Below are positions 36,188-45,470 of a stretch of DNA of 64,000 bases, in pieces. This DNA comes from Ensifer adhaerens. GTDB lineage: Bacteria; Pseudomonadota; Alphaproteobacteria; Rhizobiales; Rhizobiaceae. The notes under the pieces were generated by a model that saw only the letters and a program-made list of their open reading frames with translations, did no database searches and was not told the origin of the DNA. The stretch spans positions 682,001 to 746,000 of the forward strand of contig NZ_CP015881.1 of NCBI RefSeq assembly GCF_000697965.2, in the 5' to 3' direction. The position numbers and the translations under genes are program-made. Position 1 is the first letter of the stretch. Each line of letters begins with the position of its first letter.

Positions 36188-38467
36188 CTAGGCCGTGCGG
36201 CGAAGGCCAGCCCACTCCACCGCGGCCGTTTCAGATCGACGTCCGCTGGATGTCGTGCGGAAGCGCTCGACCAGATCGAACAGGGCGGATGCCTGGCCTG
36301 AGAGCCTGTGGGTCATGGCGGTGCTGTCCTCGACCATCGCATTGTTCTGCTGGGTCACGGCGTCCAGCGACAGCATGGTCTGGTTGATGTGCTGCAGGTC
36401 GGTTGCCTGGTTGCGCGCGTCGCCCGCGATCTGCAGCGTCTGCTCGTTGATCGCGTGGATCTGACCGGAGATTTCGTCGAGCGCGTCGCCAGCGGCCCTG
36501 ACGAGAGAAACGCCCTTCGCCACTTCCTCGGCCGACGCGGTGATGATCGCCTTGATCTCCCGGGCGGCCTGCGCCGACTTCTGCGCGAGTTCCCGCACCT
36601 CATGGGCAACGACCGCAAAGCCCTTACCCGCTTCGCCGGCACGCGCCGCCTCGACCCCTGCGTTCAGCGCCAGGAGGTTGGTCTGGAAGGCGATATCGTT
36701 GATCGTGCCGATGATCTGAGAGATGGCGACCGATCCCTTCTCGATCTGGGCCATGGCGCAGACGGCGTTCATCACCACCTGACCCGAACGATCGGAACTC
36801 GCCTTGGCAGCGGCGGCGATCGTGGTTGCGGATGTGGCGTGTTCTGCGGTGCGGCCGATGGTGGCGGTGATTGCGCCGAGCGCCGCGGTCGCTTCCTCCA
36901 GCGTCGCCGCCTGATGTTCGGTGCGCTTGGCGAGTTGGCCGATGGCGTCGCGCATCTCGCCGGTTTCGCCGTCGATCTCGGCGCTTCTCGCCTTCACGTC
37001 ACCGAGCGTGACCGCCAGGCTCTCCAGCGACAGGTTGAAGTCCGAGCGCAGGCGATCGAAGCCGGCGCCGAAGGGGCGGTCGATGCGGGCCGTCAGATCG
37101 CCGTGGGACAAGCGTTCGAGCCCCGAGGCCAGCATTTCGACGGCCTCGTTGATCTGGCGCGATACCTCGGCCTGGGTCGTCTCGCGGCCGTGCCGTTCCT
37201 CCTCGATCATGGTTCGCGTCTCCGCTGCCTCGGTTTCGAGGCGGGCACGGTCGCGAAGAGCGTCCCGGAAAACAAGGACGGAGCGGGCCATGTCACCGAT
37301 CTCGTCCTTGCGGGTACCGCCAACACCGCTGATCGTCGTGTCGCCATCGGCGAGCCTGCTCATGTCGCGGACGAGACCGGTAATCGGGTGCGTCAGTCGG
37401 CGCGAGTACCAGATGGAGATCGCCAGCGCAGCCGCGAGGACGGCAAGCGCGGTCGCGAGCGTCCAGTTGCGCAAGGCGGTAACCGCGGAAAAGGCCTCCC
37501 GCGAGGTCATGACCGCAGCAATGGTCCAGCGCGTGCCGAAAACATCAAGATTGGTGGCCGCCATCTGGGCTTCCTCGCCGCGGAAATCCGCAAGCCTGCT
37601 GCTGACGATGCCGTCTTCCGCCGGCTGGTCGGCCACGATCCGGGCGTTCAGCATATCGTTGCCGGGTGTGGCGGCGCTGTCGGCGAGGAAGAACCCGTTA
37701 CTGTCGAGCAAAATCGTTTCGCCGGTTTCGCCAAGGCCCGTGCGGTTGCCGACATTTTCGCCGATGCGCCCATCCGGCATTTCAAGGATCAGCGTGCCGA
37801 TCTTGCCGTCAATCGATTCCAGGGGGATGGCGACGAACGCAGCGGGGCTGCCGCCAAGCGGGGCATAGGCTTCGTAGGACGCAAAGGCGAGCTTGCTCTT
37901 GTCCGTTCCCTCGGCCGTTTCCCGGAAGACGCGGCCAAGCCCGGTGTCCTTCCAGGCCACGTCCTTGAGGTTGACGCCAAAATCCCCTTTCTTGTTGAGG
38001 GCGTATACGACATCGCCGCTGAGATTGGCGAGCAGCACGTCGCGATAGCCGTGGGCTTCGGCGAAGCGCCGGAAGAACGGGTGATAGCGCGCATGCAGCG
38101 CGTCGTAGTCGTCGACGCCGGCGGAGCTGTAGAGGGCGCGCTTGTCTTCGGCGTTGGGGTTTTCCGCCAGGTAGCGGCGCTGCAATTCGCTTTCGGTCTT
38201 TTCCCCGAACTTGGCGGCTGCGCCATTGAGGTCGGTTAGCGCCTTGGCGACGGACTTCTGTGCTTGCAGATTGCGCAGGTCGTTTTCCACGGTGGTGAGG
38301 TAATGGCGTAGCTCGTTGCGGCGGGCATCGGCGAGCGCCTCCAGCTTTTCGATTGCCGCGCGTGACGAGAGATTGCCGCTGACGGTCAGGCTGGCAAGAC
38401 TGGTGGCAGCAATGGAAAAGGCGGCCAGAGCCGCCGCAGCGAGAGGAAGCTTCGCGGACAAACGCAT
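36188..38467 (-). CDS. Methyl-accepting chemotaxis protein with periplasmic Cache sensor
   Basis: This chemoreceptor of 759 residues has an N-terminal membrane helix (LPLAAAALAAFSIAATSLAS). A periplasmic double-Cache region of about 290 residues follows, then a second helix (LATALAVLAAALAISIWYS), a HAMP linker (RRLTHPITGLVRDMSRLADG) and a second HAMP-like segment. The cytoplasmic signalling hairpin has the tip IGTINDIAFQTNLLALNAGVEAAR-type sequence. No C-terminal CheR-docking pentapeptide is present. The start at 38467 is a good signal-anchor start; an upstream open frame to 38833 is spurious. The attractant is unknown. Confidence 0.9.
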   Translation of the reverse strand: MRLSAKLPLAAAALAAFSIAATSLASLTVSGNLSSRAAIEKLEALADARRNELRHYLTTVENDLRNLQAQKSVAKALTDLNGAAAKFGEKTESELQRRYLAENPNAEDKRALYSSAGVDDYDALHARYHPFFRRFAEAHGYRDVLLANLSGDVVYALNKKGDFGVNLKDVAWKDTGLGRVFRETAEGTDKSKLAFASYEAYAPLGGSPAAFVAIPLESIDGKIGTLILEMPDGRIGENVGNRTGLGETGETILLDSNGFFLADSAATPGNDMLNARIVADQPAEDGIVSSRLADFRGEEAQMAATNLDVFGTRWTIAAVMTSREAFSAVTALRNWTLATALAVLAAALAISIWYSRRLTHPITGLVRDMSRLADGDTTISGVGGTRKDEIGDMARSVLVFRDALRDRARLETEAAETRTMIEEERHGRETTQAEVSRQINEAVEMLASGLERLSHGDLTARIDRPFGAGFDRLRSDFNLSLESLAVTLGDVKARSAEIDGETGEMRDAIGQLAKRTEHQAATLEEATAALGAITATIGRTAEHATSATTIAAAAKASSDRSGQVVMNAVCAMAQIEKGSVAISQIIGTINDIAFQTNLLALNAGVEAARAGEAGKGFAVVAHEVRELAQKSAQAAREIKAIITASAEEVAKGVSLVRAAGDALDEISGQIHAINEQTLQIAGDARNQATDLQHINQTMLSLDAVTQQNNAMVEDSTAMTHRLSGQASALFDLVERFRTTSSGRRSETAAVEWAGLRRTA

Positions 38468-38631
38468 AACAATCACCGGACGTGCAAGGGGAGGAGGCCA
38501 TGCCGAAGGCTGGTCGCGACGCCTCATGCGTCCGGCGGAAGGGCTTCCGCGCGGAGAGTTATACTGTCTCACGTTACAGCTTGATGACAGCTGGATGACA
38601 TCGCCAAAGTTTGCCGTGGAGAGCGACGGCT

Positions 38632-39279
38632 CTATCTCGGCAAGGCGCCTGTCAGGAAAATGTCGGCGCAGCTTTCTGCTCGCGCCGTGATCGTCGCCTC
38701 GTCGATGGTGCCAAGGCAACCCATCATGACGGCGCGTTGCGGCTCCATCGCCATCATGCCGCGCAGCATGCCTGCGGTCAGACGCGGGTCTGCCACCGCG
38801 AGCCGGCCGTGGGCCACCTGCGTCCTCAGCCATCGCTCCAAGGTGGCACTTGTCCGCTGGATCGCCTGTTCCCAGAAGGTGGCAGCAACTTCGGGAAAGC
38901 GTTCTGCCTCGGCGAGCACCAGGCGGATGATCGCGATCGTGTCGTGCGAGAGCACGAGATGTCCGTAGGCGGCAAGCAGGTGCACCAGGCCACCCCTTAC
39001 GCCCAGATCTTCCAGGTTCTCTTCATCGGCTTCCAGTACGAACTCGGCGATCCTGAGGGAGATGACGCGCTCGAAGAGATCGGCCTTGGTGGGAAACAGC
39101 CGATAGAGCGTCTTGGTGGAAACGCCGGCATTCTGAGCTATGACGTTGATGTTCGCCGCCTCGTAGCCGAGGTCGCAGAATTGCCGTTCGGCGGCGAGGA
39201 CGATCACCTGGCGCGTCTCGTCGTCCGGTCGGACCTGGGGACGGCCGCGGGAGCGTGGCGGCTTCTGCTTTTCGATCAT
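38632..39279 (-). CDS. TetR-family regulator divergent from ligD
   Basis: This regulator of 215 residues has the N-terminal helix-turn-helix LAAERQFCDLGYEAANINVI followed by AQNAGVSTKTLYRLFPTKAD, and an AcrR-like C-terminal domain. The start at 39279 (MIEKQKPPRSRGRPQVRPDD) carries the basic Arg/Pro leader common in this family; longer starts run into the divergent promoter. It faces ligD across 133 bp. A short palindrome just upstream of its start may be its operator. Whether it controls the repair genes is untested. Confidence 0.87.
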   Translation of the reverse strand: MIEKQKPPRSRGRPQVRPDDETRQVIVLAAERQFCDLGYEAANINVIAQNAGVSTKTLYRLFPTKADLFERVISLRIAEFVLEADEENLEDLGVRGGLVHLLAAYGHLVLSHDTIAIIRLVLAEAERFPEVAATFWEQAIQRTSATLERWLRTQVAHGRLAVADPRLTAGMLRGMMAMEPQRAVMMGCLGTIDEATITARAESCADIFLTGALPR

Positions 39280-39290
39280 GGCGGCTTTCC

Positions 39291-39305
39291 AAATTCTTCG
39301 AATTT
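39291..39305. promoter_or_regulatory. Possible operator between tetR-type gene and ligD
   Basis: AAATTC (39291-39296) and GAATTT (39300-39305) form an inverted repeat with a 3-bp TTC spacer, 11 bp upstream of the TetR gene start and 107 bp before ligD. Short for a TetR operator, so only suggestive. Confidence 0.4.
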
Positions 39306-39412
39306 TTAGGTGAGCCGAGTTGAGAAAGCAATTGTTTTCCGAAATTTCTGTGCCGCGTGTCCTGGCCGTGGCGGATATTGCGACCTTTGCGAACACGTTC
39401 TAGCTTTGCTGC

Positions 39413-41884
39413 ATGGCGACGTCGAAACTCACGACCTATCGTGCGAAGCGGGACTTTTCCCGGACGCCGGAGCCTGCCGGAAGAAGTGGCGGGGAGGGCA
39501 ATCGTTTCGTCGTGCACAAGCACCATGCCACTGCCGATCACTATGATCTCAGATTACAGGTCGGCGACGTGCTGAAAAGCTGGGCGGTCCCCAGGGGGCC
39601 GTCGCTCAACCCCGCCGACAAACGGCTGGCTGTCGAGACCGAGGATCATCCGCTCGACTACATCGACTTCGAGGGCGTCATCCCGGAAGGCGAATATGGC
39701 GGTGGACCGATGATCGTCTGGGACACCGGCGTCTGGGCACCGATGGACGATATCGAAAAGAGCCTGAGAACCGGCGCGTTCAAGTTCCGTCTAGCCGGCG
39801 AGAAGCTCAATGGCGGCTGGATGCTGACGCGGCTGAAGCCGAAACCGGGAGACGACGACACGCGCAACTGGCTGCTGTTCAAAGAGCATGATCCAGCCGC
39901 CGATCCTGATGTCGACATTCTGACGGCACGCCCGGAGAGCGTGAAAAGCGGGCGGCGCATCGAAGAGTTGGTCGAGCCGCCAAAGAAGCCGGCTAAAGCG
40001 GCGAAGCCGGCCGTCCTCAAGCCTGGTTCGCTGCCGGGCGCTGTGAAAGGTCCGAAGCCGCAGCGGATCGAGCCGCAGCTCGCCAGCCCTATCCCGAAAC
40101 CGCCCGGGGCCTCACCGGGAGAACAGACTTGGCTGCACGAAATCAAGTTCGATGGCTACCGCACGATGGCGGATCTCTCGGATGGTTCCGTACGGCTGAT
40201 CACGCGCAGCGGGCTCGACTGGACGAAACGCTACGGCGATCTGCCAGACGCATTCCGAAAGTTGCCTTGTCGGGAAGCGATGATCGATGGCGAGATCGTC
40301 GCTCTCGACGACAAGGGCATCAGCCGCTTCTCGCTGTTGCAGGAGGCTCTTTCATCCGGGACCGATGGCAAGCTCGTCTTCTATGCCTTCGACATCCTCC
40401 ATCTCGACGGCTGGAATCTCACCGAAGTTCCGTTGGAAGAGCGCAAGGGTCTGCTGGCTCAGCTGCTTGAAGGGCAGATATCGAGCCGTTCCGCCATTCA
40501 GTTCAGCGATCATGTGGAAGGTGACGGGCGCGGGCTCTACGATCAGGCGGCCGAGCTGGGGCTGGAAGGGATCGTATCAAAGCGTGCCTCCGCACCCTAC
40601 CGCAGCGGACGCACCCAGACCTGGACCAAGACCAAAGCGCTCAAAAGCGAAGACTTCGTGATCGCAGGCTACACCGTCTCCGAGGCGGCCGAGGGGCTGG
40701 CGGCACTGGCGCTCGGGGAGTGGGTGGGCGGCGAGCTGCACTACCGCGGCAAGGTCGGCACCGGCTTCGATGCGGCGACAGCCAAGCAATTACTCGCCCG
40801 GCTGCAAGCCTTGCGCGGGGGGGAGACCGCGCTGGACGGTGCGCCCAAGGAAATCCTCTGGGTGCGGCCGGTGCTATCCGCCCGCATCCACTACTCCAAC
40901 CGCACGACCGACAATGTCTTGCGGCATGCGGTGTTCAAGGGGCTTCGCGATGTCGAGCTTTCGGCCCCGGCGACGGCGCCGCGCAAGCGGCTGATCACGG
41001 ACGCCGACCTGGCGACGATCCAGGTGACCAACGCCGACCGCCGGGTGTTCGGAAGATCCGGACCGACCAAACTCGACATTGCCGTCTACTATGCGCTCGT
41101 CGGCGATTTCATGCTGCCGCATATCCTCGGACGACCGGTGTCGCTTTTCCGCTGCCCGACGGGGAAGCGGGCCGATTGCTTCTTCCAGCGCCATCCCTTC
41201 ACCGGCATGCCGCCCTCCATCGTCGGCTTCAACGCGACCAATTCCGAGGGCGAGAGCAAGTCCTTCCTCTCGATCGAAGGCACGAAGGGTTATCTGGCGC
41301 TCGCTCAGTTCGGCGTGATCGAGCTTCATAGCTGGGGTTCGCGGCGCACGCGCTTGGAGAAGCCCGATCGCGTCGTCTTCGATCTTGATCCCGGCGAGGG
41401 GATCTCGTGGCGCGACGTGGTCGAGGCAGCGGTCCATATTCGCGGCGAGCTGGAAGCAATCGGCCTCGTTCCTTTCGTCAAGACGTCTGGCGGCAGCGGC
41501 ATCCACGTCGTGGTGCCGGTCAAGCCGAAGCTGGACTGGAAGAAGACACACCAGGCAACGAGCGCGATAGCGACGCGGTTGGCGGCGACCGCACCCCAGA
41601 CCTTTACCACGACCATGGGCAAGGAAAACCGCGTCAAGCGCATCTTCATCGACTTCCACCGCAATGCCCGCAGCCATACGGCGGCCGCTCCCTATTCGCT
41701 GCGGGCACGCACCAATCTGCCGGCTTCGGCCCCGCTTCAGTGGGCGGATCTGGAGACTATCGACGCTCCGGAGGATTTGAACTATTCTTCGCTGCCTGGA
41801 CTTCTGGATACTTTCGGCGATCCCTGGGCGGATATCGACGACTTTGCCAAGGATCTGCCGCTTCTGTCCGAAACGAGGACGTAA
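39413..41884 (+). CDS. ligD: Non-homologous end-joining DNA ligase LigD (phosphoesterase-ligase-polymerase)
   Basis: This protein of 823 residues carries all three LigD modules. The N-terminal 3'-phosphoesterase (about 20-170) has HKHHATADHYDLRLQVG and FEGVIPEGEYGGG. The ATP-dependent ligase (about 215-525) has the nucleotidyl-lysine motif EIKFDGYR with Lys245 and EGIVSKRASAPYRSG. The C-terminal polymerase/primase (about 540-820) has VVFDLDPGEG metal aspartates, KTSGGSGIHV and IFIDFHRNARS. The domain order PE-Lig-Pol is usual for proteobacteria. It repairs double-strand breaks with Ku, encoded 26 bp downstream. The start at 39413 is an ATG with a modest ribosome site. Confidence 0.95.
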   Translation: MATSKLTTYRAKRDFSRTPEPAGRSGGEGNRFVVHKHHATADHYDLRLQVGDVLKSWAVPRGPSLNPADKRLAVETEDHPLDYIDFEGVIPEGEYGGGPMIVWDTGVWAPMDDIEKSLRTGAFKFRLAGEKLNGGWMLTRLKPKPGDDDTRNWLLFKEHDPAADPDVDILTARPESVKSGRRIEELVEPPKKPAKAAKPAVLKPGSLPGAVKGPKPQRIEPQLASPIPKPPGASPGEQTWLHEIKFDGYRTMADLSDGSVRLITRSGLDWTKRYGDLPDAFRKLPCREAMIDGEIVALDDKGISRFSLLQEALSSGTDGKLVFYAFDILHLDGWNLTEVPLEERKGLLAQLLEGQISSRSAIQFSDHVEGDGRGLYDQAAELGLEGIVSKRASAPYRSGRTQTWTKTKALKSEDFVIAGYTVSEAAEGLAALALGEWVGGELHYRGKVGTGFDAATAKQLLARLQALRGGETALDGAPKEILWVRPVLSARIHYSNRTTDNVLRHAVFKGLRDVELSAPATAPRKRLITDADLATIQVTNADRRVFGRSGPTKLDIAVYYALVGDFMLPHILGRPVSLFRCPTGKRADCFFQRHPFTGMPPSIVGFNATNSEGESKSFLSIEGTKGYLALAQFGVIELHSWGSRRTRLEKPDRVVFDLDPGEGISWRDVVEAAVHIRGELEAIGLVPFVKTSGGSGIHVVVPVKPKLDWKKTHQATSAIATRLAATAPQTFTTTMGKENRVKRIFIDFHRNARSHTAAAPYSLRARTNLPASAPLQWADLETIDAPEDLNYSSLPGLLDTFGDPWADIDDFAKDLPLLSETRT

Positions 41885-41910
41885 TGCGTTTGGCCGCGTA
41901 GGAGACATCA

Positions 41911-42795
41911 ATGGCGCCCAGGGCAAGTTGGAAAGGTTATCTCAAACTCAGTCTCGTCAGTTGCCCCGTCAGGCTCTATCCGGCGACCAGTTCGAGCGAG
42001 CGCATCAGCTTCAACCAGCTGCACAAGGACACCCACAACCGGATCAACATGAAGCCGGTCGATCCGGAACTCGGGCTCGTCGAGCGCTCGGATCTGGTCA
42101 AGGGCTACGAATACGAGGACAAGAAGTACATCATCATCGAGGACAGCGATCTCGACAGCGTCAGGATCGAATCCAATCACACGATGAACATCGAGGCCTT
42201 CGTCGATGAAGGCTCCGTCGACGTGATCTACCAGGACGCGCCCTATTATCTCGCGCCCGACGGCGCGATGGCCGAGGAAACCTTCGTCGTCCTGCGCGAA
42301 GCGCTGAAAAAGAGCGGCAAGGTGGCGATCGCGCGCCTGGTGCTTTCGAGCCGTGAACGCGTCGTGACCATCGGCGCGCGCGAAACCGGAATGTTCGTCT
42401 GTACGCTGAGAAACCCGAGCGAAGTGCGCGGAACCGCTGAATATTTCGGCAATGTACCCGTTGGTCATCCGGACCCTGAAATGCTGCAGCTTGCCGAAGC
42501 CTTGATCCAGCAGAAGATGACGGTCTTCGACCCGAAGAACTATGAGGATCGTTATGAGATCGCGCTGATGAAGATGATCCGCGAGAAGCTCAAAGGTCAT
42601 AAGCCGATCATTGCGGCAGCCCCTGAGCGCGGCAATGTCATCAACCTTATGGATGCGCTGAAGGCGAGCCTGTCGCAGTCGAAGCCGCCTGCAAAGAGCA
42701 AGCCCAAGGCCGAGCCGGCAGCCAAGCAAACCACCAAGGCGGCAGCGCCAGCCAAGCGGACGGCGGCAAAGCCGGCCGCGAAGAAGAAAGCCTGA
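41911..42795 (+). CDS. ku: DNA end-binding protein Ku
   Basis: This protein of 294 residues has the Ku core beta-barrel: it starts ASWKGYLKLSLVSCPVRLYP and contains SFNQLHKDTHNRI, KGYEYEDKKYIIIEDSD and the bridge region near APYYLAPDG. Homodimers encircle DNA ends and recruit LigD. The C-terminal 45 residues are Lys/Ala/Pro-rich (KPKAEPAAKQTTKAAAPAKR), a basic tail seen in bacterial Ku proteins that aids DNA threading and ligase recruitment. It lies directly after ligD and overlaps the next gene by 1 bp (TGATG), so it is in one operon with a BRCT-TPR protein. Confidence 0.95.
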   Translation: MAPRASWKGYLKLSLVSCPVRLYPATSSSERISFNQLHKDTHNRINMKPVDPELGLVERSDLVKGYEYEDKKYIIIEDSDLDSVRIESNHTMNIEAFVDEGSVDVIYQDAPYYLAPDGAMAEETFVVLREALKKSGKVAIARLVLSSRERVVTIGARETGMFVCTLRNPSEVRGTAEYFGNVPVGHPDPEMLQLAEALIQQKMTVFDPKNYEDRYEIALMKMIREKLKGHKPIIAAAPERGNVINLMDALKASLSQSKPPAKSKPKAEPAAKQTTKAAAPAKRTAAKPAAKKKA

Positions 42796-43877
42796 TGGCT
42801 GTTGCAGGCCAGACATTCGGTATCGTCGGGGCGTTGTCGGCCTTCCCGCGCCGGCTTGTGGCGCGCGAGGTCGAGCGCCAGCACGGCCACGTGCGTCGCG
42901 GCGTGACGCGCCAGACGACCTATCTGGTGTTCGGCCGCAGCCTGCTTGCCAAATCGAGCGAGGCGGAGATCGAAGCCCGTTTCGATGCCGAACATTCGTC
43001 CGGGCGGTGGCTTATCAGCGAGAACGGCTTTCTTCGCCTTTTGGGGTTGATGTCGGTGCCGGCTGCGTCCGCGCTTAGTCGCCAGTCGCTGATCGATCAG
43101 GCGAGGCTCTCGCCGCGCATCTTCGACTTGCTCTCCCTGTTCGACGCTTTCGAGCATGGCAGCGAGCCCTACTCGTTCCGCGACCTCATCCTCGCCAGGA
43201 AATATGCCGAGCTGATTGCCAGCGGCGCGAGTTGGAGCGCGATCGCCCGGTCCGTTCATCGCTCCGGACCGGTCGCCTCGTTGACGGCGCTTTCGCTGCA
43301 CCACGGTGGCACCGATGCGATCTATGCCCGCAGCGCCGAGGGCCTGAGCGAGCTGAATGGGCAATTGCTCTTCGATCTCGACACACCCGACGATGCCGCC
43401 CTGGAAGATCTCTTCGATCTGGCCGAGGAGGCGGAAGCCAATGGCGACTACCTGGAGGCTGCGGCCTTCTATCAACGCTATCTTGCCATGGACCGGACGG
43501 ATTCGGTCGCGGCCTTCAACCGCGCCAATTGCCTGAAGGCAGCCGGACGGGAGCTAGATGCGGCCCATGATTACGCCCGCGCCATCAAGCTCGATCCATC
43601 CTTCGTCGAGGCCTGGTTCAACCTCGCGGGGCTGATGAACGAACGGGGGCGGATCGACGCCGCGCGCAGGCATCTCGGGAAGGCGATCGAGATCGACGGC
43701 GACTATGCCGACGCCGTCTTCAACTTGGCGAAACTCGAATTCGATGCCGGCGATCTCGCGGAGGCGAAGCGTTGGTGGACCCGCTATCTCGAACTCGATA
43801 GCGATAGCGAATGGGCGCGAACGGCGGAGCGCGGCGTGCAATATGTCGACCTGCAGAGCCGCCCGAGAACAGGCTGA
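42795..43877 (+). CDS. BRCT-like, MerR-like and TPR protein linked to NHEJ genes
   Basis: This protein of 360 residues has an unusual domain string. Residues 6-85 resemble a BRCT domain (FGIVGALSAFPRRLVAREVE, GHVRRGVTRQTTYLVFGR). Residues 125-157 resemble a MerR-type helix-turn-helix (YSFRDLILARKYAELIASGA). From about 203 the protein is tetratricopeptide repeats (GDYLEAAAFYQRYLAMDRTD, FNRANCLKAAGRELDAAHDY, AWFNLAGLMNERGRIDAARR). The ATG overlaps the Ku stop by one base. It is probably co-translated with Ku and may be a scaffold at DNA ends, but the function is unproven. BRCT assignment is by eye. Confidence 0.85.
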   Translation: MAVAGQTFGIVGALSAFPRRLVAREVERQHGHVRRGVTRQTTYLVFGRSLLAKSSEAEIEARFDAEHSSGRWLISENGFLRLLGLMSVPAASALSRQSLIDQARLSPRIFDLLSLFDAFEHGSEPYSFRDLILARKYAELIASGASWSAIARSVHRSGPVASLTALSLHHGGTDAIYARSAEGLSELNGQLLFDLDTPDDAALEDLFDLAEEAEANGDYLEAAAFYQRYLAMDRTDSVAAFNRANCLKAAGRELDAAHDYARAIKLDPSFVEAWFNLAGLMNERGRIDAARRHLGKAIEIDGDYADAVFNLAKLEFDAGDLAEAKRWWTRYLELDSDSEWARTAERGVQYVDLQSRPRTG

Positions 43878-43878
43878 T

Positions 43879-44520
43879 ATGGGCGACAAATTTCTCTTCG
43901 ACGGACCCGACGATGCCGCGGTCACCATCCTTCTTGCCCATGGCGCCGGCGCGCCGATGGATTCGGCTTCGATGACCGCGACCGCAGGGGCGCTTGCGAC
44001 GGCAGGCTTTCGCGTTGCACGCTTCGAGTTCGGCTATATGGCGGCAAGGCGCACCGTTGAGGGGCGCAAGCCGCCGCCTCGCGCCGACACGCTCAATCCG
44101 GAATATCTCGCCGCCATCGAGGATCTGGACGTCAAAGGCCCACTTATCATCGGCGGCAAGTCGATGGGGGGACGCGTCGCGAGCATGATCGCCGATCCGC
44201 TGCATGCGGCCGGCAGGATCACCGGGCTGCTCTGCCTCGGTTATCCCTTCCATCCGCCAGCCAAGCCCGAGCAACTGCGCACCAAGCACCTGGCCGGCCT
44301 CAAGACGCCGACGCTGATCTGCCAGGGAACCCGCGACGAATTCGGCACGCGCGAGGAAGTGCAGAACTACGTGCTTTCCGATGCGATCGAAGTCCTGTGG
44401 CTCGAGGACGGAGACCATGATCTCAAACCGCGCAAGAGCATTTCCGGCTTTTCGACCGCCGATCATTTAAGGACCTTGGCCGATGCGGTGGCAGCCTGGG
44501 CTGCCCGGCTGACACGCTGA
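43879..44520 (+). CDS. Alpha/beta hydrolase of the Tex30/KANL3 type
   Basis: This small alpha/beta hydrolase has 213 residues. It shows LLAHGAGAPMDS (oxyanion region), the nucleophile elbow GGKSMGGRVAS with the catalytic serine, ICQGTRDEFG with the acid, and DGDHDLKPRK with the histidine. The family (dienelactone-hydrolase-like, Tex30) has no settled substrate. The ATG begins one base after the upstream stop, so it is in the ligD-ku operon. Exonuclease III follows 13 bp later. Its role in repair is not evident. Confidence 0.83.
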   Translation: MGDKFLFDGPDDAAVTILLAHGAGAPMDSASMTATAGALATAGFRVARFEFGYMAARRTVEGRKPPPRADTLNPEYLAAIEDLDVKGPLIIGGKSMGGRVASMIADPLHAAGRITGLLCLGYPFHPPAKPEQLRTKHLAGLKTPTLICQGTRDEFGTREEVQNYVLSDAIEVLWLEDGDHDLKPRKSISGFSTADHLRTLADAVAAWAARLTR

Positions 44521-44533
44521 TCCGATCGCCGGA

Positions 44534-45307
44534 ATGAAGATCGCCACCTTCAATATCAACGGCATCAACAGGCGGCTCGACAACCTGATCGCCTGGCTGG
44601 GCGAGGCGGAGCCGGACATCGTCTGTCTGCAAGAGTTGAAGGCGCCCGATCGGCAGTTCCCGCGCTCGGCGATCGAAGCGGCCGGCTACGGCGCCGTGCG
44701 GCAGGGACAATCCGCGTGGAACGGTGTCGCGATCCTCGCCCGAGACAGCGAGCCGGTGCTGACCCGTGTCGGGCTCGACGGCGACCCGTCGGATGCCGAG
44801 GCGCGCTATATCGAGGCTGCCGTCAGCGGCATCCTGGTCGCCTGTCTCTACGCGCCCAACGGCAACCCACAGCCAGGCCCCAAGTTCGTCTACAAGCTTG
44901 CCTGGCACGAGCGTCTGGCCAAACATGCCGCCGAACTCTTCGCCCTAGATCTGCCTGTCGTGCTTGCCGGCGACTACAACATAGTTCCGGAGCCGCGCGA
45001 CATTTACCCGACAACCTCCTACGACGACAATGCGCTGGTCCAGCCCGAAAGCCGCGCCGCATTCGGCGAACTTCTCGACCAGGGCTGGCTCGATGCGCTG
45101 CGCAAGATCCACCCGAAGGACCAGCTTTTCACCTTCTGGGACTATCGCCGGAACCGTTGGCAGCGCAACGCGGGGCTTCGGCTCGATCATATGCTGCTCA
45201 GCCGCAAGCTTTCTCGCAAGCTTACCGGTGCCGGCATCGACCGGGAGGTTCGTGGCATGGAGGGTGCGAGCGATCATGCGCCGGTGTGGATCACGCTCCG
45301 CGATTGA
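44534..45307 (+). CDS. xthA: Exodeoxyribonuclease III / AP endonuclease
   Basis: This nuclease of 257 residues belongs to the exonuclease-endonuclease-phosphatase fold. It starts MKIATFNINGINRRLDNLIA, has metal-binding Glu in CLQELKAP, the AGDYNIVPEPRD motif (Asp, Asn), LRLDHMLLS with Asp, and the terminal catalytic EGASDHAPVWITL (Asp-His). It cuts at abasic sites and removes 3' blocks, providing ends for repair. It lies 13 bp after the hydrolase gene and is the last gene of the repair operon (ligD, ku, BRCT-TPR, hydrolase, xthA). Confidence 0.93.
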   Translation: MKIATFNINGINRRLDNLIAWLGEAEPDIVCLQELKAPDRQFPRSAIEAAGYGAVRQGQSAWNGVAILARDSEPVLTRVGLDGDPSDAEARYIEAAVSGILVACLYAPNGNPQPGPKFVYKLAWHERLAKHAAELFALDLPVVLAGDYNIVPEPRDIYPTTSYDDNALVQPESRAAFGELLDQGWLDALRKIHPKDQLFTFWDYRRNRWQRNAGLRLDHMLLSRKLSRKLTGAGIDREVRGMEGASDHAPVWITLRD

Positions 45308-45470
45308 CCTGACAATGCTGCGGGGAGACTGCACGTCCATGCGCGACGGTGATACTGTTTCGCCTCGAACGCCGCTATTCGCAGCCGCGATCCGGGGTAA
45401 ACCCCGTCCGGCCTAGCGGCTGAATGCGGTGACCGCGACATTCAGCCTGGTCAACACGAAGGAGAACCGC

